This document shows, in pieces, positions 39,301 to 44,200 of a DNA stretch of 59,528 nucleotides. Below the pieces are notes generated by a model. It was not told the origin of the DNA, searched no databases, and worked only from the letters and a program-made list of their open reading frames with translations. Within the stretch, counting starts at the first letter, position 1, and each line of letters opens with the position of its first letter. The DNA lies in contig DBMR01000004.1 of assembly GCA_002298785.1 (NCBI GenBank), forward strand, positions 1-59,528, in the 5' to 3' direction. This stretch comes from Verrucomicrobia subdivision 3 bacterium UBA693. GTDB taxonomy: Bacteria > Verrucomicrobiota > Verrucomicrobiia > Limisphaerales > UBA8199. Both the position numbers and the translations under genes were made by a program.

Positions 39301-40139
39301 GACCACTCCGGTCCCAAGCCGCTCTCGAAATCAGTGAAATAAGGCACCGGCGCCCCAGGCGACGTGGGACACTTGCCGTCGGTATTTGAAGCATATAGGG
39401 CAGCCACCTCGGTTCCGCTCAAGGCTCGCCCATAGAGAGACACCTCATCAACGATTCCATCCAGCCACTGCCCGTCACCGCGGCGCCCAATATACAGCGA
39501 AGATGTGCCGTTCGCTGTGTCCCCGGAGAAAGTGGTATTCTCGGCGACGAGAACCCCGTTCACATATAAGCGGGAAAACTGCCCTTTGCGCAGCACCCCG
39601 GCCAAATGATACCATTGGTTGGTGGTTATGGCGTTGGTTGGAGATACCGAGCCGTAATTGTTCCCGTTCGCCTGCCAGGTCCCAAACACCGGGATCATGT
39701 TTGTCGTGATAAAGAGCCCGTATTCCCAATTGCCGGTGGTACCCTTGACCGCAATCGCCCGGTTGGCCTGACCGGTCGCCGTGTCGAACTTGGGGAGCCG
39801 TTGAAAAAACACCCACGCTTCCAGGGTCACCTCGCCGCTGGCTCCGGTGTGGGGGCTAAGCTCATTGGCATCGGGCACTTCGACCCAGCTATTCGTGCCG
39901 TTGAACAAAAAGGCTTGGCCCACTTTGCCTGGCGTAAATAGGACGCCGCCCTGCAACGTGCCGGGAAAAATGCCTCGCGTATCATTGGCGTTCGATTCCC
40001 CCGCCCACCACCCGATCAACCCTGCCGGCGGTGGAACACAAGTGCCGAGCACGGATGCCGGAATGAGACCAAGGAGCGCTCCACACGCCCACCAAATAGT
40101 CAATGCCGCCTTCTGGATACGGACTTTGTGATTTTCCAT
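18318..40139 (-). CDS. 7,273-residue exported LamG/FG-GAP/PPC protein with C-terminal Hint domain
   Basis: One uninterrupted 21.8-kb frame. Approximate layout: signal peptide 1-33; LamG 40-247; beta-sandwich 255-425; SbsA-like Ig 430-545; PPC pair 555-810; Ig 811-930; then three cassettes of FG-GAP propeller, PPC pair, LamG and Ig (950-2030, 2050-2980, 2985-4050), the first and third with a C-type-lectin/TSP3 insert; PPC pair 4060-4310; two CARDB-like domains 4318-4565; InlB-type repeats 4570-4800; Ig/Fn3 4805-5113; right-handed beta-helix 5113-5330; Ig/Fn3 to about 6200; a beta-rich, NEW3-like region to 7000; poly-Gly linker 7070-7090; Hint 7107-7249. FG-GAP blades carry calcium-type NGDGKxDL loops, so carbohydrate and calcium binding at the cell surface is likely. 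There is no PEP-CTERM or sortase signal, and no Shine-Dalgarno sequence before the start. Confidence 0.92.
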   Translation of the reverse strand: MENHKVRIQKAALTIWWACGALLGLIPASVLGTCVPPPAGLIGWWAGESNANDTRGIFPGTLQGGVLFTPGKVGQAFLFNGTNSWVEVPDANELSPHTGASGEVTLEAWVFFQRLPKFDTATGQANRAIAVKGTTGNWEYGLFITTNMIPVFGTWQANGNNYGSVSPTNAITTNQWYHLAGVLRKGQFSRLYVNGVLVAENTTFSGDTANGTSSLYIGRRGDGQWLDGIVDEVSLYGRALSGTEVAALYASNTDGKCPTSPGAPVPYFTDFESGLGPEWSLPLWNMDEQAVFTRFSGRFNNTPQTLTLTNLVVGQTYRLGFDFYALDSWDGNAQSDTFMVRINGATPFQYTFSNYNQDPPNSPQSYPGVPDQGRSNLGFVVGYVDAIYRNIEVLFTASNSVTMISFCGVNVDGNLDDESWGIDNVGVDLASNTTNTFVRSTTLPAQSSTNAIALSYFTLSANWPLNTATATNVANYSLRMPGVDGAFGTPDDVLIPFGVSSPGPGGRTVLVTLTNAPLSPGLYRFQTLGGLQGTNGVSVQAFVRDFTIANPVFGVIESFGNDTIATATSLPVAETPLGSGFSTAFAVGEFASTSDVDYWRFDAEAGDVLTIRLESEARGVYPNLYVQNAAGGNVFTTSGGADGVAQLQNVTISTPGTYYIRVWSTSNRSRYWLRLDQSRGPQMENEDNGSQAGANQINLAFSAGLSQGRIVGSLPAADSAGDFFRLGTLNVGNSINVNVQYPAGSSLTGRPPVLTVQLEGQGTVLASNNTGNLSFTVNADGVYYVRAESANRDLRSQYLLNFALSDGVPPVITSTTFPSEGGTTSEILDRFTLGFSEDIERSSLSNSANYELRSAGNDGVFNTPDDQLYAVRTTGYSGGLSAGYAILDGPLQPGKFRFTVGTNLADRAANKLAAPFVRNFTVTNLPGYVVKGRNNEGGGSATPMAPISGTNGNGSVGWLANFGVGSNPRSAAPGFYNGDTNLDLIVANFSSDSITVLTNDGRGGLVASTNIPTGDGAISVVTGDLNKDGKADAAVANYYAGTVSVLLGDGTGQFLIVTNIGGFSGPYNIALSDLNGDGKLDLIVPSYNGNYVSVLMGNGDGTFQARTNYTTGSNPQGVAAGDLNGDGVPDIVVANYSSSTISVFTNNGSGAFTLSTNLPCGPNPRFVVIADVNGDNKGDLIINQSSDGTVGVILGNGNGTFQSVRSYPCAANDAYQLVVADLNGDNRPDIIVPSYGNNSFTINLNNGVGGFTNLFSYGVSQNPIAAACGDFNNDGRPDLVFTHYNGSYVSLWSGNPVSLLPEDPPGSGLRTGLARGRRSTSTDNDYYQFTANAGDRVMVAVDTVGNPSSSQQYYQILALDGGVYTSWYSDGSGWGQSGIVTLPYTGTYLVRVAPNNDYQGEYRVRVSLASGALDFESEVNNSIAQSDPLNFSRTPGRLRSSVAGYISAGDPGDFYNLGYLQAADRVNFGIRQPSTSGIFPIITVYNAAGLAMTNSSAGATNFAFIVPSDQPGVYHAYVTAASGGYTAQPGAVMGLYGGSDEVDLGSWFNYQAFTLSFWVSPSSSQPTYADIFDNNHQSGINWVIQQNVNTLNQYSWGAGDGGPGVLFNLSADTWQHVAVTRDLTNVTRVYVNGTLVGTSIGTGQINYNGQQFLRIGRWGGGGRNWNGMIDDVRIWDRPLSGGEVVAGMTGTLTGNEPNLVGYWTFDEGFGTVSADHSPSNRVATLVGGAAWLSLGPTNAASPSLSAQYLVDFDITNSVAPLITGVSLPSGLSTNQQNSFTVSFSEDMNPAFNTLSRNIYKYGTSSYLLTDSSGTWWDMQRQAQALGGNLASILSVGENNFINSTFSGVGSLWLGLNYLNYREAIGWVSGDPYSYNNIASGDLNNGNGYEPTVRMYGNGDSRWGDISPSTSYRGVVKITSTADADGDGLVDSLDPYPSDPKNAFDLRAAGPDGLFDTPDDIVYRVYSTGYSSGLSTTFFIQDGPLQEGVYRFMVTTALQDRFGINLGSNFTQYFTNAPVPGFLSEKRRQNGNNYSVTSLSTTPSNRLDGSFSSYTTVGVPGNPHFMIRGKFDSDTNLDLITANYNGDNISVLKGSGTGTFTLTTNISVGNGPVAITSADFNGDGIPDLAVSLYADNKVAILLGTGTGSFTLLTNLTGFSNPFVLAAADLNHDGIRDLVVPNMAAGTVSVRFGNSDGTFQNGTNYPVGSGPETVVLGDFNQDGEVDLATTDYNNSTISVLLGSNGVFQARMVLTNSAASRSLACADVNGDGKLDLVSVGGSKLSVFLGNGDGTFQPRQDTECGANDAYQVVLADLNADGKLDAAVASYGGNRLITALGNGDGTFGSVLQYIPGGNPISVAVGDYNNDGIPDLASANYGGNYLSVFLGNNFEGLTPDPLGTGITTGGGRGSLSQSGDLDYWTFSAEVGDRLLISTECLGYPGSSSLLVRIYYPTGDQWTYFYSDGNGGIGNASLTAPVSGTYTVRLEQNNAFYGEYRLRVTVAKAPLQLETEANSTLAQANTLTFDLSAGQRNAQVLGYISYNDAGDWFRLGNLGPNTQITLNARKPANSSLAQIMEIYDASSTLMARSSPLDTNLVFTVGPTNGGAYYARVSSAYPSKPTGGTNGLYFDGNYVNLGAWGPGTNWAVQAWAMPSYIPSGRRQIAGSASSCLDWGIVMTDGRFGVNTRQPGGCGITYSSTANAQPNVWYHLAAVCDGTNAYLYVNGVLAASGPTEVNYVPYTGAARIGGNVCCGEYFPGIIQEVSVWNRALAGTDVVQTMANNLVGNEAGLAGYWRLWEGTGSTVTDFSSNARTGTLVNGPVWVALGKPQSIPYGLYQQYILGINLINTVPPQVLAVSLPAEGSISGNILDRFSATFSEDMDATTVNVSTNYELRAAGPDHLFGTADDQLYTVVNSPTYSAGTTASYVIPDGPLQPGDYRLTIRTNLADPVGTPLATNYVRNFSVTNVPGFVFETRGGNAWNVATSLSTNRNGNPDGSYTSGSTLSLGSGTERIAAGRIDGDTNMDLVAALWQAGQVAVLLGNGDGTFTVKTNYSTGANAWSLALGKFNADTNLDLAVVNYGAGTVSILTGNGDGTFQAVTNMAVGIHPYHVVAADVNGDGKLDLVVPNADSANFSLLLGNGNGTFQPATNYPSGTTPVYAAVGDINGDGKPDLVVANYGDNDLMLRLGNGDGTFGSKLVIPTGINPRAVVLTDLNNDGKLDLAVFNGGDNTISVMFGNGDGSFQPRVNYAVASSDGYELMAADLNGDGWRDLVMPGYNNSRINVLMNRGDGTFGTPAVYAVGNRPVGLALADFNNDNRLDIAYGNDSGASVGILLGWGTEPIGVDPVTGLRISAGRGVLYNGSQSDYWSFDANAGDVLFAACDIVGNPGASGLRFLIYQPDGSYLTDFYGDYYGRGQLGTVLPTTGRYILRVDPNYNYGGEYRFRLTLATSPIQTETEDNNAYTSANGVSFNLSSGHNTATMLGHLRSDDPGDNFRLGTLASNSVISLALRQPASSGFASVMEVLNPSGSVVATSGVADTNLVYTVPLGADGAYYARVRAVNGMLPPTQIHPTGSTNSPYYGGAGYAEIPINIPDNGCSVSFWFRTADPNAALFSVSDGGGSHDRHVYLNGGNIFARIYSAGAFGSTGANFADGQWHHVVFTYGSAIAGSKVYVDNSEMAASTKAASDFTWDNRIRFGYSQDAPSQYLAGYIDEARVFARAFTPADVQFNRTNVLTGSETDLIGYWRFNEGVGAVSMDVTTNARNATLFSAVWSKNDQPGFRVVRGLFAQYLLGIDLMDVQAPFITAATLPANGTTNLSLVDRFSFSFSKELDPRLNGFNRDIRVYNGKAYTVTPSATTWYNAEQQAKALGGHLVSINDAVENKWLSDNFGSYGNLWIGLNDELQSNNYVWVSGDAFTFTNWNSGQPGTANNQDFAAMLPAGTWATYYASDAFRALVEVSGPDTDHDGIPDTLDPFPTDPYDGLDLRAAGPDGLFDTSDDIVYHLSSGNYTGGLSLGLSITDGPLQVGYYRFMVSSGFTDQFGNAMTPYISYFTISNVPGYVLEGRNDNTVAGATPLPLIEDPPGFKTAAGRGNLFNSSDADYWSFPGTAGDLLNLATWVPGFPGASQLRYRILRPDGTQILDYYPSYYGDGQAPSVTLPVTGTYSLLVTYNYDFQGEYRFRITTLAPPMQYESEDNGTIALANPLTWTVNTNGQTSSIVGRIRDVSDLDYYNLGTITNGSSIFLNVRLPGSSSLGPIVSVYNSAGVYQAEAIGGRANDGLANVPVTVTGTYYALVRSGNGTGGLNDQYILDANVVPTGSINFPNLIVTAVNPPSGSGILSGQNVVYSFTVANVGNASTLVGNWFDRAVLSQDLTLGNGDDILLGFFPHVGVLNVGGEYSVTNNFQIPDGVSGDFYLIVQADPGNSVNEYLFKGDNTTVSTNTFHIDVAPYPDLVVEGLNVVGPDATNNFSISWNTANRGTAVAPAGYYEKIVVRNQSSGQLLVNLERVQTNSLIPNAVVPRNFSLVTTNPGLYQVQIITDSKNDIYEFNTNGHAVAEANNIATTTFQIIAYYNVTLQSVPPGAGLLAGAGTYAFNTTANTVATPVTNALPYFFVNWTEGGAFQSASTNYSFIVTRDRSLVANFSLPALQIAASNNPPSGGTVSGAGSYAYGTTNVLTANASFGYYFTNWTEAGNVIATTVSLTNVVTSNRFVVANYREANVIHVVTTGSSPTNVAVVTGAGTYTNGQIGSFTTPLSVTNPPNIYNFKQYTLNGAPAGSSASFSKTFSTLDPTNMQFVAIYDTVSILPLVTNVIANLPNPVPVTTNFMLTFQFNRSMNTNITPTVTLTNPAVPVGLQAVVPPGGTWSTNSQPNDTFQTRGISFATGMDGTNSVFIASAQDLGGGLLARTNVRSVVVDVTPPSNPTLTLISSNSSSATISWSAYTAPADLSSFRVYLGTNSFASVAGMTPVSSLGSAARSYTYGGLSLDRPYYAAVVAVDVAGNSVSSVSPLNFSLPSTLPPPVTVAVAPVGASSANVTWFGYNTSALLGFAGFQVYYETNSFASVSGLTPKQSLGASVRSLQVDNLDRTRTYYFAVVGFNVNTQFNATVTTAAWSDPYAGNVAASMTLGGAGQPFVDILQDMTVVNNAVITIPAGTTVRFAPGKGMTVQQGSLVALGTALDPIIFTSANDQLGLSPNAGDWKGIVLGSATGSSSLRHVFVKFGSGLTLSNCAPAIDAFTALYNAPAGLTVTNGAVLNTTNALLAYNGIGARQLGSGTLGIRGSVLKNNDTNALAVGGATLVAQANWWGSSATTDIDASIRGTVDRGSYLASEPLLTPAIGTVNNVTQVGSQSVNLRLACRTADTMRLSEDSTFFAVFFTPFTNATPFALSGGGGDKTIFAQFRSITGQTSAPVAITVTYITAGPTISGFNLTEGQLLNRPTRVTAGASAPLGMAAMEFYVDNVGLTTNSGGAFSYWWDIRTVTVGTHRVRLVARDTSGNFATSENNVTVTPLPPSGPVITDPVADLLLNTNYGTIAGTAEPFINVRLVQNSTPVGTTVADFRGKWAFTNLVLIEGTNQMTATAFDGFGSANSNLRNLVLDTGPPATLVLNSPVYSQASGLTLSWKFADVGERAGRFRVFWHTNIFANPAQASAQSPLLVNMNYAPPGLVAGTYYFAVVGYDSANNASPISNVVSYNFDPVAPAFAINFDKSGPMGVGYLRIIVTSSKPLASVPSFSLKPANSSPVALLITNTAFNTYEGTLNVTPSFPSGPVGFSVSGQDLVGNTFNGAPSGPDMTIDVTPPSGVVASIPTAPIQATNATNVTISLTLSEVVKPGTQPSLSFGPPIGASVAIPLSGSGSNWSGVLQMVPAMGSGYGTFSLTATDALDNVGHLITKGSPLEIYNTALPSAPGQPVNFHWSSLLGGRVQLTWNAVSNAEIYRVYSEAGTNLFITPTNLVADNITSNSFIDLPSSDGYYRYVVTAVRRGAEGTNSIVRVALSDRTPPPAPTGVNVQLLANGVQVRWQPGAGETPSYFKVYRNGTAITTVGATTTNITDSPPRGIMNYVVAAGDSLGNEAQSAPASIELLVGAVNNLTALVTPGQAPTVSWISSDNTAVGFNFYRNGVKQNSTPLVSPTFTDNLGVPAGDVAVYTVRAVNATNAESAPRTVTVMDAAIGFVGNLQAGVENSPVTYWFDRLHVSVTNRSTGQSLPLDTVVVSRSLSGSGYVTRSATVQTTIGGGNFYETDIIFPAGTNNGPLNVRVQAIQQTDLAGSSVIYQRFLNYDSIIPLGAMVDVTSAQQPLAGGLATFTVTLYNRGYADMDVLITRNTGSDPGDVYLSVIDRFGQEVGRTQYKGTPPGTFFTLDGRGYLRIPAGGSKSFPVPNVLVPDALGTNVTTFAVNVPRIYYNLGSADEAVAGPLTGSMASSLALTPYYGVAQTDKALYANDSVVQITGQAIDRQSGLPKPLAPLKIGFFTRGCQFYYPVTTDTNGNFSYSWNPTPGLSGTFNVWAAHPDVFDTLNQAQFKLYRCYLSPSQPELRMSKNDTINFNITLINPGDENLTTFTLDSQAYQVVGTNRTPISTITASSLSATNFGIAPRSSKVVGFQLQAALDAPDNAVVELRFSSSEGAAATCTVNLALLPANPLLAVVDPPVGYAEVSVNRGNIASRTVTLVNRGLRALQGMTLQPPTNINWMSLNLPVDADGLVHLPDLAIGASNVFTAVFAPPTNAPLDYINDFVTIRGTNTPASFKVNLYALVTSAQKGKVHFSVDDILVQPVPNATIRIKNTILEQEYTLKTDANGQVDTDDLQEGQWAWQVSAAGHGANVGVVEVIPNQVVGVDTRLSRSLVTVSFTVTPVPFTDRYEITIEQTFQTHVPAPVLIFKPSLMDFKSIQAGFDATFIATLKNEGLIEAVDVQIVGSVIPQGRLTPLINYFPKLAAQQIVEIPMHFQYWGYNIVTNSSGPGLSSPCGRKRCFGYDIDADGNITPQPGLAILQNYNDFNKYPCTGGAFDLEHLLGALNAIADACAVCADLKTAMHLITGLVTHFEDKTVSDITSTISTAAQVVDTLGALFGCPGGGGGGGGGGGGGSGGGGDSGPRGFSSYTGGGAGCFVGGTRVLMADGTTKPIEDVRADDLVRSGRGAADFARVGETTTRTVESIRTVEFAPALGLSASGRQRAGTVQATPEHEFWVDGQGWTAVARLKAGDWLIDADGERLLVRDITTTTGPVRVYTISNRDDHAFYANNLLVRDSCGDRSPVPNGISRRQPSLPMAEVVR
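18319..18324 (-). other. ATGA stop/start overlap coupling giant and partner
   Basis: The giant's TGA (18318-18320) shares bases with the ATG of the partner gene (18319-18321). This arrangement normally gives translational coupling, so the two proteins should be made in related amounts. Confidence 0.85.
18321..18821 (-). other. Hint (hedgehog/intein) domain of the giant protein
   Basis: Residues 7107-7249 of the giant. Cys7107 opens the domain in GCFVGGTRVLMADGTTKP, the N-terminal splicing motif. Block B is TPEHEFWV with Thr7181 and His7184. The C-terminal motif is HAFYANNLLVRDSC: the family's usual penultimate His and terminal Asn are replaced by Arg and Asp7247, followed by Ser7248 and Cys7249. 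A 24-residue tail ends the protein and no toxin domain follows. N-terminal thioester chemistry looks possible; canonical Asn cyclisation does not. Confidence 0.85.
18328..18333 (-). promoter_or_regulatory. Strong Shine-Dalgarno sequence for the partner gene
   Basis: GGAGGT on the minus strand, six bases ahead of the ATG at 18321, lies inside the last codons of the giant gene (its final residues are AEVVR). It decides the partner start. It is notable because nearly all other gene starts in the window have no such sequence. Confidence 0.75.
18870..18935 (-). repeat. Poly-glycine linker ahead of the Hint domain
   Basis: GGN codons, with one serine interrupting, encode a glycine run at about residues 7070-7090 between the Cys-containing beta region and the Hint domain. 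It should act as a flexible tether giving the Hint domain room to act. Confidence 0.85.
19195..19227 (-). other. Calcium-loop / single dockerin-like motif in the giant
   Basis: The segment FGYDIDADGNI (Asp6975, Asp6977, Asp6979, Gly6980) has calcium-loop spacing D-x-D-x-D-G-x-I. It is followed by a short LAILQNY helix-like stretch, as in one half of a dockerin. Position 12 of the loop is Pro instead of Asp and a second repeat is not obvious, so the dockerin call is tentative. Confidence 0.3.
27950..31185 (-). repeat. Giant cassette 3: FG-GAP, PPC x2, LamG, Ig with lectin insert
   Basis: Third copy of the multi-domain unit (residues about 2985-4060). The FG-GAP propeller covers about 30130-31180, the PPC pair 29440-30100, LamG 28890-29420, and the SbsA-like Ig with nested C-type lectin 27960-28740. 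Blade sequences such as NGDGTF and ADLNGDG recur many times. Confidence 0.8.
28270..28620 (-). other. C-type-lectin-like domain nested in Ig domain (copy 2)
   Basis: Residues about 3840-3957 have the C-type lectin pattern: TTWYNAEQQAKALGGHLVSI, then LWIGLND, a WVSGDAFTFTNWNSGQPG segment, and ALVEV at the end. It interrupts the Ig module between FSKELDPRL and LRAAGPDG and is followed by a TSP3-type calcium loop (DTDHDGIPDTLDPFPTDP). Confidence 0.75.
31190..34030 (-). repeat. Giant cassette 2: FG-GAP, PPC x2, LamG, Ig without insert
   Basis: Second copy of the unit (residues about 2037-2983). The propeller covers about 32970-33990, LamG 31740-32270, and the Ig module reads directly from FSEDMDATTVN into YELRAAGPD. 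It is the uninterrupted form and shows where the lectin insert sits in the other two copies. Confidence 0.8.
34040..37290 (-). repeat. Giant cassette 1: FG-GAP, PPC x2, LamG, Ig with lectin insert
   Basis: First copy of the unit (residues about 950-2033). The propeller covers about 36260-37290, the PPC pair 35550-36190, LamG 34990-35540, and the Ig module with C-type lectin and TSP3 loop 34060-34870. Confidence 0.8.
34390..34740 (-). other. C-type-lectin-like domain nested in Ig domain (copy 1)
   Basis: Residues about 1800-1917: TWWDMQRQAQALGGNLASIL, LWLGLNYLNY, WVSGDPYSYNN and a closing RGVVKI strand. It is followed by DADGDGLVDSLDPYPSDP, a TSP3-type loop, and then the Ig module resumes at LRAAGPDG. 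Confidence 0.75.
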
Positions 40140-40431
40140 ACTTAAAATGCAGAATTATTGAAAAAAAGTTAACCCACCACGTCCCGCTTACAAGTAGAAT
40201 GCTGTGGTTAAAGCACTTTTCACTACTGATTGCATAACTGATTAATCATCTTAGCGTTTCTTAACAGAAAACGCGGCAACACTCCTGCTCATGCTGATGC
40301 GCTATCAGCTTACTTTTTTTCTTTCAGTAGCTTACAATACCCCAAAGACCCCTCAAAGTCCATGCCGCAGAAGCTCCTCCCTGTCCGTAGAAATACCGAA
40401 CGATGACCGACCTTAGGGTCCCGATTCCCCG
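40140..40431. other. AT-rich intergenic region upstream of the giant operon
   Basis: A 292-bp stretch between the giant and the DUF554 gene, richer in A and T than its surroundings. It must contain or transmit the operon promoter on the minus strand, but I find only a poor match (TTGTAA/TAACTT, 16-bp spacing, near 40168-40195). A 10-bp palindrome TGATTAATCA at 40239-40248 could be an operator. A plus-strand terminator-like hairpin is listed separately. Confidence 0.4.
40293..40324 (+). terminator. Plus-strand intrinsic terminator upstream of the giant gene
   Basis: GCTGAT / ATCAGC form a 6-bp stem around a GCGCT loop, followed by TTAC and a run of seven T. The T-run is on the plus strand, although both flanking genes are transcribed on the minus strand. 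It may end an unlisted short plus-strand RNA or block antisense transcription. Confidence 0.45.
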
Positions 40432-41154
40432 CTAATGCCAGAACCAGGCGATGACCGGAGCAATCGCCAGGCCGGGAAGATAATCGGCCAATTCCACCTT
40501 CTTTAACTGCAAAATCACGAGCGCGACGCTAAAGACCAGCAAACCGCCCACAGCATTGATCGGATCCACGAGATTGTGCACCTCCAGCCAGGGTCGGAGG
40601 AATCGCACGACGAGCAACGTGATTGTCCCTTGGAAGGCGAGCAGCGGTAAAACGGAAAGCAGCACCCCGGGGCCGAAGATCATCACAAATCCCATCGCAG
40701 CCAAACCATCCATGACCCCTTTGACAGCCAGCGGATAGAAATAATCGCTCAAACCGTCCTGAACAGCCCCGAGCATTCCCAAAGGGGCGGCGCAGAAGAG
40801 TACACCCGCAGTGCTGAAACCGTTGCCAATCCGTTGCGGATCATCGGGATGGGCATGAGCAACTCTTTCCTTCGCGAAGTGTCCCAAACGATTCGAGAAC
40901 TTCTGCAGCCCAATCAACCTCCCGGTCAGGCGACCCAGAATGAGGGACAACACCATGATGCTAAGCTGCCTGAGGATTTCGCCAATGGAACCGTTCAAGC
41001 TGCGCCAGGTGAGCTGCAAACCGAACCAGACCGTAAACACTCCCAGGACTACCTTGAAAAAAGACTCATTGACCGGCGTAAGTCCTTGCCGGCGAGTGAG
41101 ACCGACCACTCCGCCGACTGTTACACCGATCACATTTAATGCGGTTCCTATCAT
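40432..41154 (-). CDS. DUF554 family membrane protein
   Basis: A 240-residue integral membrane protein with about six to seven hydrophobic helices, starting MIGTALNVIGVTVGGVVG. This N-terminus and NPINAVGG-like text near the end (here DPINAVGGLLVFSVAL) match DUF554 (YqgA/YdfK type). The central GFSTAGVLFCAAPLGMLGAV and GVMDGLAAMGFVMIFGPG segments are typical. Function is not established; transport has been suggested for the family. The start at 41154 gives the normal family length; a longer frame to 41319 adds a polar 55-residue extension overlapping the divergent protease gene, which I reject. Confidence 0.85.
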   Translation of the reverse strand: MIGTALNVIGVTVGGVVGLTRRQGLTPVNESFFKVVLGVFTVWFGLQLTWRSLNGSIGEILRQLSIMVLSLILGRLTGRLIGLQKFSNRLGHFAKERVAHAHPDDPQRIGNGFSTAGVLFCAAPLGMLGAVQDGLSDYFYPLAVKGVMDGLAAMGFVMIFGPGVLLSVLPLLAFQGTITLLVVRFLRPWLEVHNLVDPINAVGGLLVFSVALVILQLKKVELADYLPGLAIAPVIAWFWH

Positions 41155-41208
41155 TGCAGCAGTTGCTTGATACCGGATAACCCGCCCAGTGACAAATCCA
41201 ATAGAACG

Positions 41209-44200
41209 ATGAACGTCGTTAACCTTACTGCTCCCTCTTGTCTTTCCAACGCCCCGGTCTATGCTGATAGGGTGAAGTTTAGATTCATCTGGCGCCAATT
41301 TGCTCGCCTTTCGTTTCAAGCCCTTGGTGTTCTACCCCTCCTCTTTCTGGCGGTTGAAGCTGGCGATATCCGACTGCGGAATGAAACGGTAGCCACCACT
41401 GCCGCTCCAACTCGGACTATGCTCGCCCCGACTACCGGTGGCATCGGCGCTCAAACTGCAAATGGTTTGATCCTCATTCAGTTTTCAGCACCGCCAGACC
41501 TGAAGGAGCGTGAAGCTCTGGCTCGGCAAGGAATTAAGCTCATTCGATACATCGCCGACAACGCCTGGATCGCTCGCAGCTCCACCGGAGTTTCCTCGGC
41601 GGCCCGCCCCATATCCTCGGTCAGTTGGCTTGGTGAATTTCGTCCCGATTGGAAGATTCACCGCGCAGTGGCTGAGCGGGTATCGAAAGCGGTCGCAACC
41701 CCGATGCCAGTTACGGTGTTGTTAGCTAGCGACGCCAGCCCGGAGGAAATCCAGAGCGTGCGCAAGGCCCTGGACCGTGTCGAGCAGGAGAGCGCCTTGA
41801 AGTCAGGTCAGGTTTTGCGAGGAACGATTCAGCCCGGGCAGATAGCCAATTTGGCGCAATCGACAACGGTGCTCTGGATTGAGCCGGGTCCGAACATCAA
41901 GCTATTTGATGAAGTCGCCTCCAAGTTGGTGGCGGGTGACGGTGGTCCCGGGCGCCTGTTGACCGAGAGCCTTGGCTACAATGGCGCGGGCGTGACGGTA
42001 GCCGTGGCCGATAGCGGCTTGAATAATGGGGATGCCCTGACCATGCATCCCGATCTATTTGGCCGCACCCCCGCGTTTTTTGCGTACGGCGGCTTGCTCG
42101 ACGCCGCGGACGAGCACAGCCACGGCACGCATGTCGCCGGTATCGTCGCCGGCAACGGAGCCACTGGTGAGGTGGATGACAATGGCGCACTTTATGGGCT
42201 TGGTGTGGCCCCGGGTGCCAGCATCATCGCGCAGCGGATTTTTGACGGATCGGGCGGCTATTTTCCTCCACCGAGCTTCGAGCGCATGACGCGCGACGCG
42301 GTGAGGGCCGGGGCGGATATCGGCTCCAATAGCTGGGGTGATGACACTCAAGGGCGGTACGATGTTTCCGCGATGGAATTTGACGAACTGGTACGGGACG
42401 CCGACGCGCTCAAACTGGGTGACCAACCCTACATTCTCGAGTTCTCCGCCGGCAACGCTGGCCCGGGATCCCAGACCATCGGCAGTCCGGCCGTAGCCAA
42501 AAATGTGCTGGCGACTGGCGCCTCGGAAAATGACCGGCCCGACTTTCTTAGCTATGCGGATGGACCCGAAGCCATGGCCGATTTTTCCAGCCGCGGGCCT
42601 TGCGAGGACGGACGCATCAAACCGGATGTCGTCGCCCCGGGAACGTGGATCTCCTCATTGCAATCCGCCTCAGCCACCGACCAGTATGCCTGGGCTCCGA
42701 TTTCGCCCAACTACCAATATCAAGGCGGCACGAGCCAGGCGGGCCCACACGCTTCCGGTGCGGCCGCGGTCTTTGTGCAGTGGTACCGCCAAAATCATAA
42801 CGGGCAAACCCCTTCCCCAGCCCTGGTGAAAGCCGCGCTCATCAATACCGCCGCCGATTTATTGGACGAATTTGGCACCGGACCGGTGCCCAATATGGAC
42901 GAAGGCTGGGGACGCATCGACCTGGTTGCCTTGCTCGATCCTGCCCTGAAAATAGCTTTTCTAGATCAGACCCAGCCCCTTACCAACGGGCAAGTTTATG
43001 AGCAACAGATCGTGGTAAACTCGGCGTCACAGCCACTCAAGATTACCCTAACCTATTCTGACGCCCCGGGGTTCCCTGGAGCGATCCCCGCCCTCGTCAA
43101 CGATCTCGACCTCGAAGTTATCGATCCGGTGGGCACAATTTATCGCGGGAATCAGTTTTTCGAAGGCGAATCCATCGCCAACGCCGCACAACCCGACACG
43201 ATCAACAACGTCGAAGCGGTGCATTTGTTCACACCCATCCCCGGCCGCTACTTCGTACGGGTACGGGGAACGCGGGTCGTGGAGGACGTGGTGTCCCAGA
43301 CCTTTGCCATTGACCAGGATTTTGCGCTCGTAGTCTCAGCGGACCTCGCCACCGCCGGGACCGGTGTAATTGGAATGGACCGCACCAAATACCGCCAGGG
43401 CGCGCCCATCCGCATCCAACTCGTCGACTCAGACCTTGCCGGAAAGAATTCGGCGACGGTCTCCATTTCCAGCACGACAGAAACCACCCCTGAACCCATT
43501 ACCTTGAAACCTGACGGAGTCAGCGGCGTGTTTACCGGAATGGTGCGCACCGCCACTGGAACACCCTTGCCCGACGGTCAGCTTCAACTCTCCCATGGTG
43601 ATCAGATCGATGCCCGCTATTTTGACCAATCCGCGGGTGTTTGGCGCACCGCCACCGCACAGGCCGATTTTCTCCCGCCGGTCATCTCGGCGGTGACCGT
43701 CACTAATCAGTACGGCCAGGCTATCCTGCAATGGACGACGGACGAACCGGCCAATTCCGTGGTGCGATTCGGCACCAACACGGACCGTCTGAGCTGGACA
43801 CGGGCGGTTACCAACATCGCCCTGGAAACGAGTCATTCGCTGGCCCTGGACGGTCTAACCCAAAATCAGACCTATTACCTGTATTTCTGTTCGGCGGATG
43901 AGGCGGGCAACACGTCGACCAACGATAATGCCGGCAATTTATTCTCGGTGTTTATTCGGGTCGTGCCACCCGTTTTGCTGGTGGATTCGTTTCCCGACGA
44001 CCCCACGACCCTCGGTGCGCCGCCAATCTCCGGCTATACTGATGCCCTGCAACAGGCAGGAGCGGTTTATGATTTCTGGAATGCCGTAAGCAATGGGCCA
44101 CCGACCGAGGGGCTGCTGCGCAGTTATCGCGCGGTGATCTGGCGGGTCCCCGAACTGGTCGGGGTCTGGTCCCCGGGCGAACGAACTTCCATTTCCAATT

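Noticed and set aside
14302..40139. Giant and partner as one gene broken by a sequencing frameshift
   Set aside because: The Hint domain, a 24-residue tail, an exact ATGA overlap, a GGAGGT site and a new signal peptide lie at the junction. An error would not create all of these, although an evolutionary split remains the proposal.
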